This document shows positions 54,162 to 64,000 of a DNA stretch of 64,000 bases, one piece after another. Each line of letters opens with the position of its first letter. Positions within the stretch are counted from its first letter, which is position 1. The DNA is from Morinoia aosen (lineage: Eukaryota > Arthropoda > Malacostraca > Amphipoda > Talitridae). The stretch lies in the NCBI GenBank assembly GCA_030386875.1, contig CM059563.1, forward strand, positions 34,138,139 to 34,202,138. The letters run 5' to 3'. The notes beneath the pieces were generated by a model. The model saw only the letters and a program-made list of their open reading frames with translations, was not told the origin of the DNA and did no database searches. The position numbers and the translations under genes were made by a program.

Positions 54162-57100
54162 TACTGGTATATACTTTTAGAGAACATAATCGTACGTGAA
54201 TATTATCGTTGCAGTCATCGGCCGAGCTTAGAGGGTGAAGTATTAAACAACATTTTGCTGTGTGGAAATTAGGATAAGCTCTCGGAAACATTTTGTGATA
54301 TTTGGCTCCATGTCTTATTGGAAAGTTTTTTAATATGAATATATAAAGGAATGTATCGGGTTTTTAAAGGCTTTTGTGATTGTTGTTAGACAAGTGGATA
54401 ATTAATTGACAGGTTAGTCGAGGCTACTACCCCGTCAGAATATGAAATTTTAAAGAATAACATGATCTCCGTTTTCGTTTTGTGTACACATGCTAAATTT
54501 ACATGAAAATGATTATTATTCATGTAAATCGAATACAGGTACACAAATTCTAATGGCAATAATTGTATTTTAATATTTTAGTGCCAGAGCAACATATTTG
54601 TATGCAGGGGTGCTCATTGGCTAGAGTTTTATTTCAAAGCTCCTGTACTAGCATAACAGCAATCGGATATATATATAATGACTTTTAACGCTGAACCAAT
54701 TGTAGTTGCACTTCATTTTCTATGACTGAATGTGTGAAATAAACTTCAGAGAAGAGTGAATTGCATGGAACTTGAGATTTTGCCATGTATTCCATGCTGG
54801 GAATCTTGAGCTGTTATGGCTAAGTGCTGAAATTCATACCAAACTATTCTTGAAACCATCAAATTAAATTACCAAAACCTGTTTATTTCGTCGGAACGAC
54901 GAATATCATTCTAGCTGAGAAAAACAAACTCGCGATAACGAAATTATGAGTCATGAATGAATTTTTCCTTGTAAAACTCAAGTAACATTAATTTTCGATT
55001 AAGTTAAAGATTCCGTAAAATATAATTTATCACCATAAATTTCATGCATTGCACTTCTTAACTATTCTATAGATTTCGTATCACTTCATTTCAGACCTCC
55101 TTTGTTTCACTAAAACTATGAGCGATAAGATTATAGAAGCGCGGATTAAGAAGTAAAGATCTGCTATGAGTGCACGTGGGATTCGAAATATTCATTGCAT
55201 CGGAGAAATCAAAACCCGTCGAAAGGAAATTCAGCATTTGATAAATTACTCATTGCTGGATTCTATCATAGGAGAAAATAAACTCGGGAATCGGCTCAGT
55301 AACAGGTATGAATGTCAGAACGATATAGAGAACAATGGTTCGCTAAACAAGATGGAGAACTCGGTCCATCTCGTGGATATTGTGGAAGGCTTAACATTCT
55401 GGACGATCGACATAGACAGGCACTCTGTGAAGATATTGGTGTAAAAAAATCGGCTTTCATCAACGCAAATAATAGGTATCGAATTATGAGTCCAAAAACA
55501 ATTTATCAAAGGACTCTGTGTTTTGAAAGAGAAAATGAATTTAGGCAAGTGTCAATTAACCAGAAAACCATTAATGCCAGCAGTAAATCTAAAAAGTTTA
55601 TTTGCTCGAGAATACTGAGAATAGACTGTTGATTAGAAGCATGTAATGTGGTCCTATGAATCCAGATGCTCTCTCTAATACAGAGCAATGGGCGCGTGAG
55701 CGTGCGGCGAAAGCCACATGAAGCTATGGATCCATTTTTCATCGTCCCAATGGCTCAGGCATCTGGAGGCAGTGTAATCCAAGGACCTCCTTGGTGTAAT
55801 TTATTCATGCATCTGGAGGCAGTGTAATCTGTTCATGCATCTGGAGACAGTGTAATATTTTCAGGATCTGCAGTGGGTGCTTTGGGGCTGTTTACACAGG
55901 GTATAACATGGGTCTGCCACTACTTGCAGGAACGAAATCAACTCCAACAACTATTTGCTAGTACATTATCATCTCAGCCCAAAATCGCTACCTATCTTGA
56001 AAATTAATTCAAAAGTATGAAAATCACAGAATGTTGTGGAATTTTAGTGAATTTAATGATTGAAGCTTCCCTAACGAAGTAGCAGAAAATCATGCAATTA
56101 TGCTGGCCTAATGACCGTGACAATAACCTACCCATGATCTGCTATAAAAGCAATTACAACTTCAACTGTCAACCACATTCCAAAATTATATGTAAATCAT
56201 TAATAACTTCAAAAGATTTTCATGAAAACATCTAAATCTTCAGACAGTATATGGTAACACTCTTCCATTATCAGTGCTGAACTTTTCGCACGATCTCCCA
56301 AGTAGTAAACAAACTGCACCCATTTCGGAGCATTGTTGCAGTAATCACCGTGACATCTTATGTGCAAGAAATGTTCATTCACCGTTTAAAGTGCAACAGA
56401 ATTTGATAGGTTGAAAATTCTATGAGTTTCGTAAATGCAATCTACCCTAGAAATTCCTAAAATGATTGATGAAGCCCTTGGTAAAAAGATATAATTTGCG
56501 AGTAACCCCGATATCTATGATGGAAGTTCAGACATGGAAAAGCAAGAAAAGATGCAAGTTTGTCACACTGAAATCTACGTTTGAAAAAAGAGAAGCTCTT
56601 AACTCTTTTTAAGCGAGCAAGAAAGTTTTCGAGAACGCTGGTGCTCGTGGTATGCTGAAAACCTCTGACCGCTGTGACCTCGAGAGGTGCGGCGAACGTG
56701 ACAGACTAGATTGACCTGAGAAGCCTTCAAGATAGGCTATGCACAAACGAGGATGGCATGAGTGGGCCCATAAGTATTGTTGGTATATGAAGCAGAGGTT
56801 AGATCACGATTTATTAGTTCACCGGTGGACGTAGAGCTGTACTAAACGGACATGATGGCGAGTGGAATGCTTGGTTCAGCATACGGCACCCTCACCCGTT
56901 TGGGCTCAGCATGGAGGTGATGGTGGGATATTTTAGGCGAGCGTTGTTGATGGCGAGATTGTTGAGTCTTTCTGAGTGAACGACGGTGTGAAACTCACTG
57001 GTGGTGCTTCAGTTGACTCCTTGAGTAATAACTTCTTTCAATGACATGAGTAAAAAAATTATCATTACGAGAAAACTTCATTTTCACCCATGAGAAATTT

Positions 57101-58147
57101 CCATCACGCTCAGCTATGTTGACAACTGATTAGTTGAACAATATTTTTGCTAAGCATGACATGACTGGTGAAAATGCTTTGTTTCTGGATTTAAATCTGG
57201 TAAACAACCTCTGGAACTTCCTTGAAAGGAATATTTACGTTGGAAGACGACGAAATTTCAATGGCATTCAGTGAATGTTTTTAAAATTGCATCCAGAGAG
57301 ACCTCCAGCGATGACATCGAGAAATTGATTTCGTCACAGGACCAAAGCTTTTACTCTGATTTATAAGAATGGCTGTTGTGTCAAATATTATGAAAAAATA
57401 AAACACTCTGAACATATTATGAAAAAATAAAACACTGTTGTGATGAAGTTAAATTATAATCTTTTAGTAATGCTACAAAATAAACTTGTTCCCCTTCGCG
57501 ACACTCGATCGCATCGGACCGCAACCTTACTAGGTGGATAATTTGTCCGTCGAGATGATCCTTATAATGAACAGTTGGGAGGCAGTTTAGGCAGTGTCCT
57601 GTTACCATTACTGTATTATTGAATTTATTCTAATTTCCTTCTCTAATTATTTGTAGATGTGCATACGAATTTTCATTTCACTCTATTTGATCTCAACTAT
57701 GTCTTTTAGTACGTCGTTTTAAACTTGACTTGAAGATCTTTGCGAGGTCCGAGCGCAGTTGATACTAAATCGACCGTTGAAATTGAGGCCGAAATTATTA
57801 TAGGAAGAAATTCCCACAACTTTGGACGTACGACATGAACTAAACTAAAAATGGACCAATGATGAGACAGAAAGTTAAACTACTAAAAGCATGATTCTAA
57901 AGATACTTGTTCTAAATATCGGGTGTGTTCTTCTAATAGAAGCGAATGTACTCTTCATAAACTCAAGACCGGCTGGACACTCAAGCTAATTGCGCTGTAT
58001 CTATAAAAACTTGATGATCGTCTCTTCTCTAACTCTAAAATTAAACTATTCATCATTAAGTTATACGCGAGTATAACGTAGGACTAGAATTTCCTATACT
58101 CTAAAATAAAGGTGAATTTTGCTACGTAAGCAACTTCGTTAAAAAGT
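54162..58147. other. Upstream region of the GMC gene, no gene seen
   Basis: Contains short open frames without similarity. A 3-copy degenerate tandem of CATCTGGAGGCAGTGTAAT (55751-55856), a 30-bp duplication of ATTATGAAAAAATAAAACAC (57387-57437) and a GC-richer stretch (56630-57000). A non-coding first exon of the GMC gene should be here or beyond, but I cannot place it. Confidence 0.5.
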
Positions 58148-58213
58148 TAAGGGCAAAAACCAAAGAAGTCCACATTGTTAAAATTGTACGTGGTCAATAC
58201 TAAACCGAACGTT

Positions 58214-58240
58214 TCGGGCCTTGACTCATCATCATTCCTA
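58214..58240 (-). ncRNA. Hammerhead-ribozyme-like core in terminal repeat
   Basis: The minus strand reads ATGATGAGTC....CCCGAAACG, close to the hammerhead CUGAUGAG ... CGAAAC core but with A for the conserved first C and a poor stem II. The mirrored copy at 59642-59672 (TTGAAGACGGGTCATGACCC GAAGCG) has a good stem II but a degraded core. Both are probably degenerate. Confidence 0.4.
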
Positions 58241-58289
58241 AACCTGCAAACATTAACAGAAAATTTAATATTTTGACCAGGCAATTATG

Positions 58290-58680
58290 TACGGTGTTTG
58301 ACCAGGCAATTATTGTACGGTGTTGGGTCTAACGCGGTCCTTATTCATAACTTTATTAAAACTTCATGTATTACACGGTTTCTTTATATCTTGAGGCAAA
58401 TTGTACAAACAACAGGTAGGTCTCGGAATGGGATTACCCCTTGGTCCCATATTTGCAAATATATTTATGTGCCATCTTCAGATAAACTCGTTAGATGACT
58501 GTCCATCTGAGCATCGTCCGGTATTTCATCAGAAGTACTTTGATGTCAAAATCACTTGAATGCATTTTGGTTTGTACAGTATCTGAGTTCACGACATCCT
58601 TCAATCGAATTATTGAATGCGAAAGCGATGGCAAACTTGCATTTTTGGATGCTCTTGAAACTAAACAAAACAGCCAATTG
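58290..58680 (+). pseudogene. Penelope-like reverse transcriptase remnant
   Basis: Frame-broken RT fragments: QIVQTTG then, one frame over, GLGMGLPLGPIFANIFMCHL (RT motif with L-LGP-FAN), then PVFHQKYFDVK, where the catalytic Y-DD box should be but now reads YFDV, and finally ECESDGKLAFLDAL. Stops and frame changes make it inactive. Confidence 0.8.
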
Positions 58681-59039
58681 AAAACATCGGTTTACGGTTT
58701 CTTTCACTTTTTGTTTTTTCAGTTCAAAGTTAATGGCATTCAAACGCTTTTGTTTCGAGTGCTCTAATAAGTGCTCTTTTTTTAAATCACTGCATTCCGA
58801 ATTTATTTTTTTACACGATTTCATTAAATCTAATGGCTTTTCTATTACGATATTCCATGCCAGGATTGGTAATTTTTTCAACGAGAAATATGAATGTTCT
58901 CTATTTACCCAAACAGCTGATAATCTTAGAATTGTCATTCGTATTCCGTATTTTGGCGAGCAGTCAGATCAATAATTGAAGTGTGAATTGTTATCATTGA
59001 TATCGTCCTTCCTCCCTCATGTGTCTTTTCAAGTTGGTC

Positions 59040-59275
59040 TAGTCAACACATTCACCATTGGTTCATTTTTCCGGTATCAGGGCGAAATTCCTTTTCGTCT
59101 CCGTCCTAATCTTGTCTATAAATACAGTTGCGCACAGTGTGTATCTACGTATGTTGACTCAACAACCCGTACATTACGTGTCAGACAGGCGGAATTCGTC
59201 GGAATAAGTTCTAGATCTTGGGCTTGTCTTTGTCGCCCCCCGCCCTTTGCCATAAGATCTCATGCAGAGGAACAG
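59040..59275 (+). pseudogene. Penelope-like GIY-YIG endonuclease remnant
   Basis: GEIPFRLRPNLVYKYSCAQC, STYVDSTTRTLRVRQAEFVG and ISSRS match the PLE endonuclease start (LVYKY-C--C-S-YVGSTTR-L--R--EH-GIS-R). The usual GST reads DST and EH reads EF. It ends soon after in a stop, and the C-terminal part (SIR-H--C, DLRILE) is missing or out of frame. Confidence 0.85.
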
Positions 59276-59735
59276 TGAGCCGTTAAAATTTCCTATTCTG
59301 ATTACTCAATTTTAGGTTTTATTCGTAAAGTAACGAAACTTAGAAGTCTTGAATCTCTTTATATACATAAGAACACACCCAATCGTAATGATATGCAGAT
59401 TGCGCATCCCTTGCTTTTGGTTGGGCAGCTGTAGCTTCAGGGAACGCTCTGCTATTTACTTCTGAATTACGTCCCATTATGCATTTCATTCATTTTCGCC
59501 TTTACCTGTGTTCATCATATAATGTATAGTAGTCTGTTCGCAATAACCGGAGCTTAAACATCTCTAGTTATATACATATAATGTGCGCAGTTACCTAGAC
59601 ATAGTGTTGAATTCTCTGTTTACACCATATTTGCAGATATTCAGTTGAAGACGGGTCATGACCCGAAGCGTTCATTTCATGTAGTTTTGACCACACACAA
59701 TTTAACCATGTGAACTTTGGTTTTTGCCCTTGACT

Positions 59736-61662
59736 TTCGAATCTTTATTCAAGAATAACTGAATAGACATCGTTTTCTATCTTTTAAATAAGGTAATTAT
59801 TTTGAACTACATTCGACTCCACCTTAATCGTGTTTGCATCGCCATATCTTATTTAATTAATTAAATGGATGAAACCAGCATCTCATGAACCACTTGATAT
59901 ACTATTGTACATAATCTAAATGAAACTGCAGCAGTTCTGTTCCTGTTCATTATGTGTTATTAAAAAAATAGCAAGTTGGCGCTCATCATAACTGAAACAC
60001 TATCACTATTTAATTTTACTATCTTTAAAAAACAACGTTTCGATGTTTTTAACATCATCTTTAGGCTGAAAATTCACAGGAAATACGTTTTTACATGATG
60101 ATAAATGCAAATCAATAACTCAAGCTAAATGAGGTTGATTAAAAAATTCTGAGATGTTTCTTCTGTTGAGATTTCTATGATCTTAGTGCAAACCGACGAA
60201 TCTTTGAAAAAATTATGACAAAACTTCGATAAAAAATTCACTTGAAAAATTATTCCTCATTCTGTAACCCTTCCGTAGGATTTTGTCGAGCGAACATTTG
60301 TTACTGTCTGCATTGTTACTTTTCTGCTAAGGAGGTGTATAAATGATTATTTTTTCTTCTTCCATAAATTACCCCAACACAAGAAAATGTTGGGTCTTCC
60401 CATGAAAAGTTTGATATTGGTTACTGCAGCAATGCAAATAAATAGACGCCGTCAATTCTAAACCTGGAGGATCAAATACCGTGTGGCTCATGTAACAATA
60501 TTTCTATAAAGTATTAATTTTTTCGTAACAAATGATTTGAATTAATGCTGAAGGAACTGTTTTTCATGCAATTTGGGAAGGTAATGTATGTAGGTGTGTG
60601 GCGACTGTAATTTTATTACTATATGGCATGATACTTCCGGTACCAGCACCAATAGTGAACCTAATTGATGAGTTTCAAAACATAACTTGAGTCTTGAATT
60701 CAAGTCTCAATTAGAGCGGTAAATAAATTTGTGTCATTACCTTCGAAACAATGTTGAGCTATTTAAGCTACCGGTAATGAACATTCTGTGATCATGTTCG
60801 TCATCTACTTGAATGTTAAGAGCAAAATGTCATTATATATATTTATGTACCTAAGACAAAGAATGGAAATGTTATAAAAAATTCTTGAGTATGCAAATAG
60901 GTTTCGCGTACTGCTATAAGGCCGGCGATAATGGCAAGCAAGAGGAACTCGCATTCAATTCATGCAGGGAGAACTTCACGCAAAAGAAGTGTCGGCCGAG
61001 CAATATCGTATCTCCTAGATTAAAAAAAAAGAGGAAAAATAATATATGGTGATGAGATGATAAAATGTGAGAGAATTACTGATGCAAAAATTTCTACAAC
61101 TTGCCGGATTTACAGAAGTATATTAATTAATAAAAACTCCATTCGAGTTTTGTAACAGAGTGAATCACATGACATGTAGTCCACTGATTGAAGGAGCTTA
61201 AGCGCAATAATACCAAGGAATTAAATTGCAACAGAAAGGGGAAAGGGAGCAATACTCTTATTTTAAAAATGATGATAGGAGGAGCTCGGTTTTGAGAGAC
61301 CACCCAAATAAGCGGCAAGGTTCTACTTAGAAGTAATCCTCAAATTCGAATGACGTCAAAATTTAATTTTAAATTTGGCTCATATCGTAATGCCTGCTTC
61401 ACAATGCTGTTCGTCGCGAATGCTGTTCGTCTGCGTTGTTGGAGGTTATTTATCCCAATTTTAAAATTTTCTTTTATGAAAACATTAATACGTTTCCAAG
61501 ACATCTAGGCGTGACTCGGCTATTTTTGAGCGAGTTCCATCTCATCTTTTTCCAAATTTAAAGTAGTCGTAAGACCAGAGTACGTCGTAGTTGCCCGCCA
61601 GCCACTAAAAAACTGTATCACTAAGGTCATTGAGCAGTCCGACAAAATCATGCGTGGGGCAT
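59736..61662. other. Intergenic sequence, no gene seen
   Basis: AT-rich, with only short open frames. Nothing recognised. Confidence 0.5.
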
Positions 61663-62108
61663 TGTAACAAGATCTGATCTTGTTTAAAGCCGCCTTCACC
61701 CCACTAGGCTCCCAAGGCCAAAAGAAAAGTAACCAATAACGAATTTATTGAACATCCACGTATCAGAGGTAATGGGCTACACGATTGCAGAGTAATCATA
61801 ACATTAACCTAAATATACTATAGAGAGTTAGGGAGAGAGAACGTCAGCAACAGTCCCTTCACGCACCTAGGACAAACAGAAGGAAACACAATAAGACTAA
61901 GCTGTTGCAAAATATGAACAAATGACAAGACATTTTCCAATTATCTGACCTAACCCACGTTCAAGTTTCAAGTATCATACACACCTCTGAAGGGCGTTCC
62001 GATGTGGCACGGGAGGACAAGATACAAGGGAATGCTACCATGGCTTGAACTAGGATTCTCCTAGTCGCTTAATCTACTTTGTCAGACTTAAGAATACGGC
62101 CCACTACA
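61663..62108 (-). repeat. 3' LTR of the Gmr1-type element (446 bp, inferred)
   Basis: On the minus strand it starts TGTAGTGGGCCG right after the polypurine tract (62109-62121) and most plausibly ends GATCTTGTTACA at 61663, giving TG...CA ends. It contains AATAAA (about 61745) near its 3' part. The end is inferred from the TG/CA rule alone, because the partner LTR is outside the window. Confidence 0.7.
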
Positions 62109-62135
62109 TATCCCCTCCTCTTAGGCGAAGTTCTC

Positions 62136-63473
62136 CTAAGAACAAGGATAACGCGACAACACATCGACCAGAAAGTTTTCCTTGCCCTTAATGTATTCGA
62201 TGTTGAAAGAGTAATTTTGCAATGACATAGCCCAACGCATCCGCCGACTTTTCAAATCTTTATTTTCGTTCAACCATTTTAATGGTGCGTGATCCGTCTT
62301 TATCGTAAATTTCCGGCCGTATAAGTAATCGTGAAGCTTCTCAATGGCCCATTTGATAGCCAAGCATTCCAATTCTATTATGGCGTAGTTTCGCTCAGCT
62401 GCTTGAAGTTTTCGGCTGATGAAAGCAATGGGTCGGTCTTGTCCTTCACATCGCTGCCACAGCACCGCTCCGATCCCCGTAGTTGACGCGTCCGTTTGTA
62501 CCACGAAGTCTGCTTCAGGTCCCGGTATGTAAAGAACCACGCTTTCTTCTAAAAGTTTTATAGCCTTCTTGAAGCTGTCCTGCAGATCTGTAGTCCGCTT
62601 AATCTGATCAGGGCAACCCTTTGTCAAAGTTTCATTCAAAGGGGATATAGTCATTGCCAAGTTTGGAACAAACCTACGATAGAAGTTCACTAAGCCTAAA
62701 AACGAACGCATGTCCCTCTTACTAATTGGCCTAGGAAAATTCCTTATGGCCTTTATCTTTTCGAGATCAACTGAAATTTTATTACATCCTACCAGAACAC
62801 CTAAGAATTTTACTTGTTCACAAGCAAACTTACATTTCTTCAAATTCTCAGTTAATCCAGCATTCCTCAATTTTGTAAGAACTACATTTACATGACATAG
62901 ATGTTCCTTAAAACTAGAACTGAAGACCAACAAGTCATCAACAAAACTCGTAGCAAAGGACCGACACTCAGTCAGAACTTCATTTATAACCCGATTACAC
63001 ACTCCACTAGCAAATTTAATACCAAACGGCACAACATTAAATTCAAATTGACCGAAGTCCAACACAAATGACGTATACTTAGTCGAGTCTTCCGACAAGG
63101 GAATCTGTAAAAAGGCTTTCGTCAAGTCTAACTTCGTTAGGTACGTTGCACCGTATAAAGATTCTATGACACTCTCGGTATTGGGCATGGGAAAGTTATC
63201 GACGTTCACATATTTATTAAGTTTCCTATAGTCAACCGTTATTCTTAACGATCCGTCCGAATTTTTCACAATCACAACAGGAGATGCCCATTGGCTATTC
63301 GATTTTTTTATGATCCCGCACTGAAGCCATTGGTCAATTTGCAGCTTAAGCGCGTCCTTCATGTGAAAAGGAATACGGTAGGGAGCACTCCTCACCGGCT
63401 TCACAGAATCTGGAATGACAATCTCGTACTGCATAAAATTCACTCTTCCGGGTAAATCATCAAATGACTTCAC
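62136..63473 (-). CDS. Reverse transcriptase - RNase H of the Gmr1-type element
   Basis: 445-residue open frame. RT: YRIPFHMKDALKLQID, NSQWASPVVIVKNSDGSLRI, TKLDLTKAFLQIPL, and polymerase box SFVDDLLVFS at about residue 178. RNase H: VQTDASTTGIGAVLWQ (about 326), IELECLAIKWAIEKL, TIKTDHAPLKWL, and the end DVLSRYP. The start at 63473 is only the first Met after a TGA; the real polyprotein frame continues upstream into the linker. RT and RNase H are otherwise intact, so only the TGA and the MITE insertion visibly break this element. Confidence 0.93.
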   Translation of the reverse strand: MKSFDDLPGRVNFMQYEIVIPDSVKPVRSAPYRIPFHMKDALKLQIDQWLQCGIIKKSNSQWASPVVIVKNSDGSLRITVDYRKLNKYVNVDNFPMPNTESVIESLYGATYLTKLDLTKAFLQIPLSEDSTKYTSFVLDFGQFEFNVVPFGIKFASGVCNRVINEVLTECRSFATSFVDDLLVFSSSFKEHLCHVNVVLTKLRNAGLTENLKKCKFACEQVKFLGVLVGCNKISVDLEKIKAIRNFPRPISKRDMRSFLGLVNFYRRFVPNLAMTISPLNETLTKGCPDQIKRTTDLQDSFKKAIKLLEESVVLYIPGPEADFVVQTDASTTGIGAVLWQRCEGQDRPIAFISRKLQAAERNYAIIELECLAIKWAIEKLHDYLYGRKFTIKTDHAPLKWLNENKDLKSRRMRWAMSLQNYSFNIEYIKGKENFLVDVLSRYPCS

Positions 63474-63637
63474 GTTTTCGCGTAATACTTCCTTTACCTG
63501 CTTTCAATCTTCAGTACTTAATTCGTCATTTATATCGAAATCAACTTTTGAAGAATCCTCGATATGACAGTTCTGTGCCTGCACCAGGTTCAATGATTCC
63601 AAATCAGGTTCTCGCAAGCGCTCCCGAAATACCTTAA

Positions 63638-63859
63638 CACGTTAGTTGCGATGGGTTAAACTGAAGTTCAATATTCAACTTGAATTTAAAGTCAAAAGTG
63701 ATAAGCAAATTTTTAAATATCAAACATTACCTTTGCCTATTAAATACCATTAATTTAGAAAGGTTATTAGAATGTTTCAAAACGACCCATCGATGGGTCG
63801 TTTTGCAGCAGGAAAAACCTAACTACGACCCACCGGGGGGTCATACCGCAATGAATGTG
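63638..63859. mobile_element. piggyBac-like MITE at a TTAA site
   Basis: 222 bp flanked by TTAA at 63634-63637 and 63860-63863. Ends are inverted: CACGTTAGTTGCGATGGG on the left and, reverse-complemented, CACATTCATTGCGGTATG on the right. Inside is a perfect 26-bp palindrome AAAACGACCCATCGATGGGT... (about 63779-63806) and a second, imperfect one (ACGACCCACCGGGGGGTCAT, 63825-63844). TTAA target and GACCC/GGGTC subterminal motifs fit piggyBac-derived MITEs. It interrupts the element's pol frame. Confidence 0.88.
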
Positions 63860-63863
63860 TTAA

Positions 63864-64000
63864 GCATATTGACATGGTAAGTTCTCTCATGTTCACCCAC
63901 CCTCATCACATAGTCTACTTTATTAAGACGTCTCACAACCTCATACGGTCCCTTCCACTCTGAAAGCAATTTACTAGAACTGGTTGGCAGCAACATAAGG
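63864..64000 (-). pseudogene. Integrase C-terminal domain (GPY/F module), interrupted
   Basis: The minus-strand frame at the right edge reads LMLLPTSSSKLLSEWKGPYE, then VVRRLNKVDYVMRV and RTYHVNML, the GPY/F module found at the C-terminus of Gypsy-type integrases (LLPT--NKLL--WKGPY-V------Y-V----R-YHVNML). It is cut at the TTAA by the MITE and the frame stops inside the MITE. The catalytic core must lie beyond 64000. Confidence 0.88.

Larger units (their letters stand above)
58149..59735 (+). mobile_element. Penelope-like retroelement remnant with inverted terminal repeats (copy 1)
   Basis: AAGGGCAAAAACCAAAG ... GTGGTCAA at 58149-58196 is the reverse complement of TTGACCACAC ... CTTTGGTTTTTGCCCTT ending near 59732. 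Inside are RT and GIY-YIG endonuclease relics on the plus strand. Each terminal repeat carries a hammerhead-like core (58214-58240 on the minus strand; 59642-59672 on the plus strand), a known trait of Penelope-like terminal repeats. Confidence 0.82.
61663..64000 (-). mobile_element. Gmr1-type LTR retrotransposon, 3' part (integrase before RT), runs off the right edge
   Basis: Reading 5' to 3' on the minus strand: integrase C-terminal domain (up to 63864), a MITE insertion, a short linker, RT, RNase H, polypurine tract, LTR. The RNase H stop at 62136 is followed within about 30 bp by the tract AAGAGGAGGGGAT and the LTR, so there is no room for integrase downstream; it lies upstream instead. 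That order (as in Ty1/copia) is known for the Gmr1 clade of Ty3/Gypsy elements. The 5' LTR and Gag are beyond the window. Confidence 0.85.

Noticed and set aside
57417..57608. Possible retrotransposon zinc/RNase H tail on the minus strand
   Set aside because: Only VTGHCLNCL loosely recalls such tails; no second motif or neighbouring RT supports it.

Overview
This window is eukaryotic nuclear DNA, almost certainly from an arthropod and most likely an insect with a large, AT-rich, transposon-loaded genome. The reasons are canonical GT/AG introns several kb long, an insect-type secreted GMC oxidoreductase, and a rich mix of LTR, Penelope-like, mariner, pogo, hAT, piggyBac and Harbinger-like elements plus tRNA-derived SINEs. 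There are no operons, ribosome binding sites or CRISPR arrays. I cannot name the species.

The one host gene I can reconstruct is on the minus strand and fills most of the window: a GMC (glucose dehydrogenase-like) FAD oxidoreductase. Thirteen coding exons lie at 53776-53653, 51901-51693, 49396-49207, 49020-48886, 45293-45169, 43968-43912, 41142-41029, 35801-35648, 35450-35293, 32353-32176, 18602-18529, 10539-10388 and 8492-8431. Every junction keeps phase and gives about 577 residues without a stop. The last few dozen residues (final exon) were not found and probably lie beyond the left edge. The introns hold nearly all the mobile DNA.

Left part (1-8.4 kb): a 26-bp minisatellite, a broken MADF-domain gene, then a giant imperfect palindrome (about 2.79-8.19 kb). 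Its left arm carries two insertions that the right arm lacks: a TTA-flanked Harbinger-like MITE and a 1.6-kb unidentified block. Next (8.4-19.7 kb) come the last visible exons, another MADF relic, a 38-bp minisatellite, a decayed pogo/Tigger element with intact TIRs, two SINEs and a mariner relic.

19,881-29,799 is a complete and very young Ty3/Gypsy-type retrotransposon on the minus strand. Its 309-bp LTRs differ at one position and it has a CAGC target duplication. It sits inside the 13.6-kb intron between exons 10 and 11. It encodes Gag, protease, RT, RNase H and integrase, has a textbook -1 frameshift heptamer before protease, and has two in-frame stops. After pol it carries small extra ORFs, one of which looks like a myristoylated single-pass membrane protein.

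30-54 kb: the remaining exons, with a Penelope-like relic between inverted repeats, a non-LTR retrotransposon relic, two SINEs, a decayed mariner whose first catalytic Asp codon reads Asn, and a hAT MITE upstream of the gene. 58.1-59.7 kb is a second Penelope-like relic, also with inverted terminal repeats and hammerhead-like motifs. From 61,663 to the right edge is the 3' half of another LTR element, in which integrase lies upstream of RT-RNase H (the Gmr1-type order) and a piggyBac-like MITE is inserted at a TTAA between the two. The layout is one long host gene used as a landing field by at least ten families of mobile DNA, some nested.
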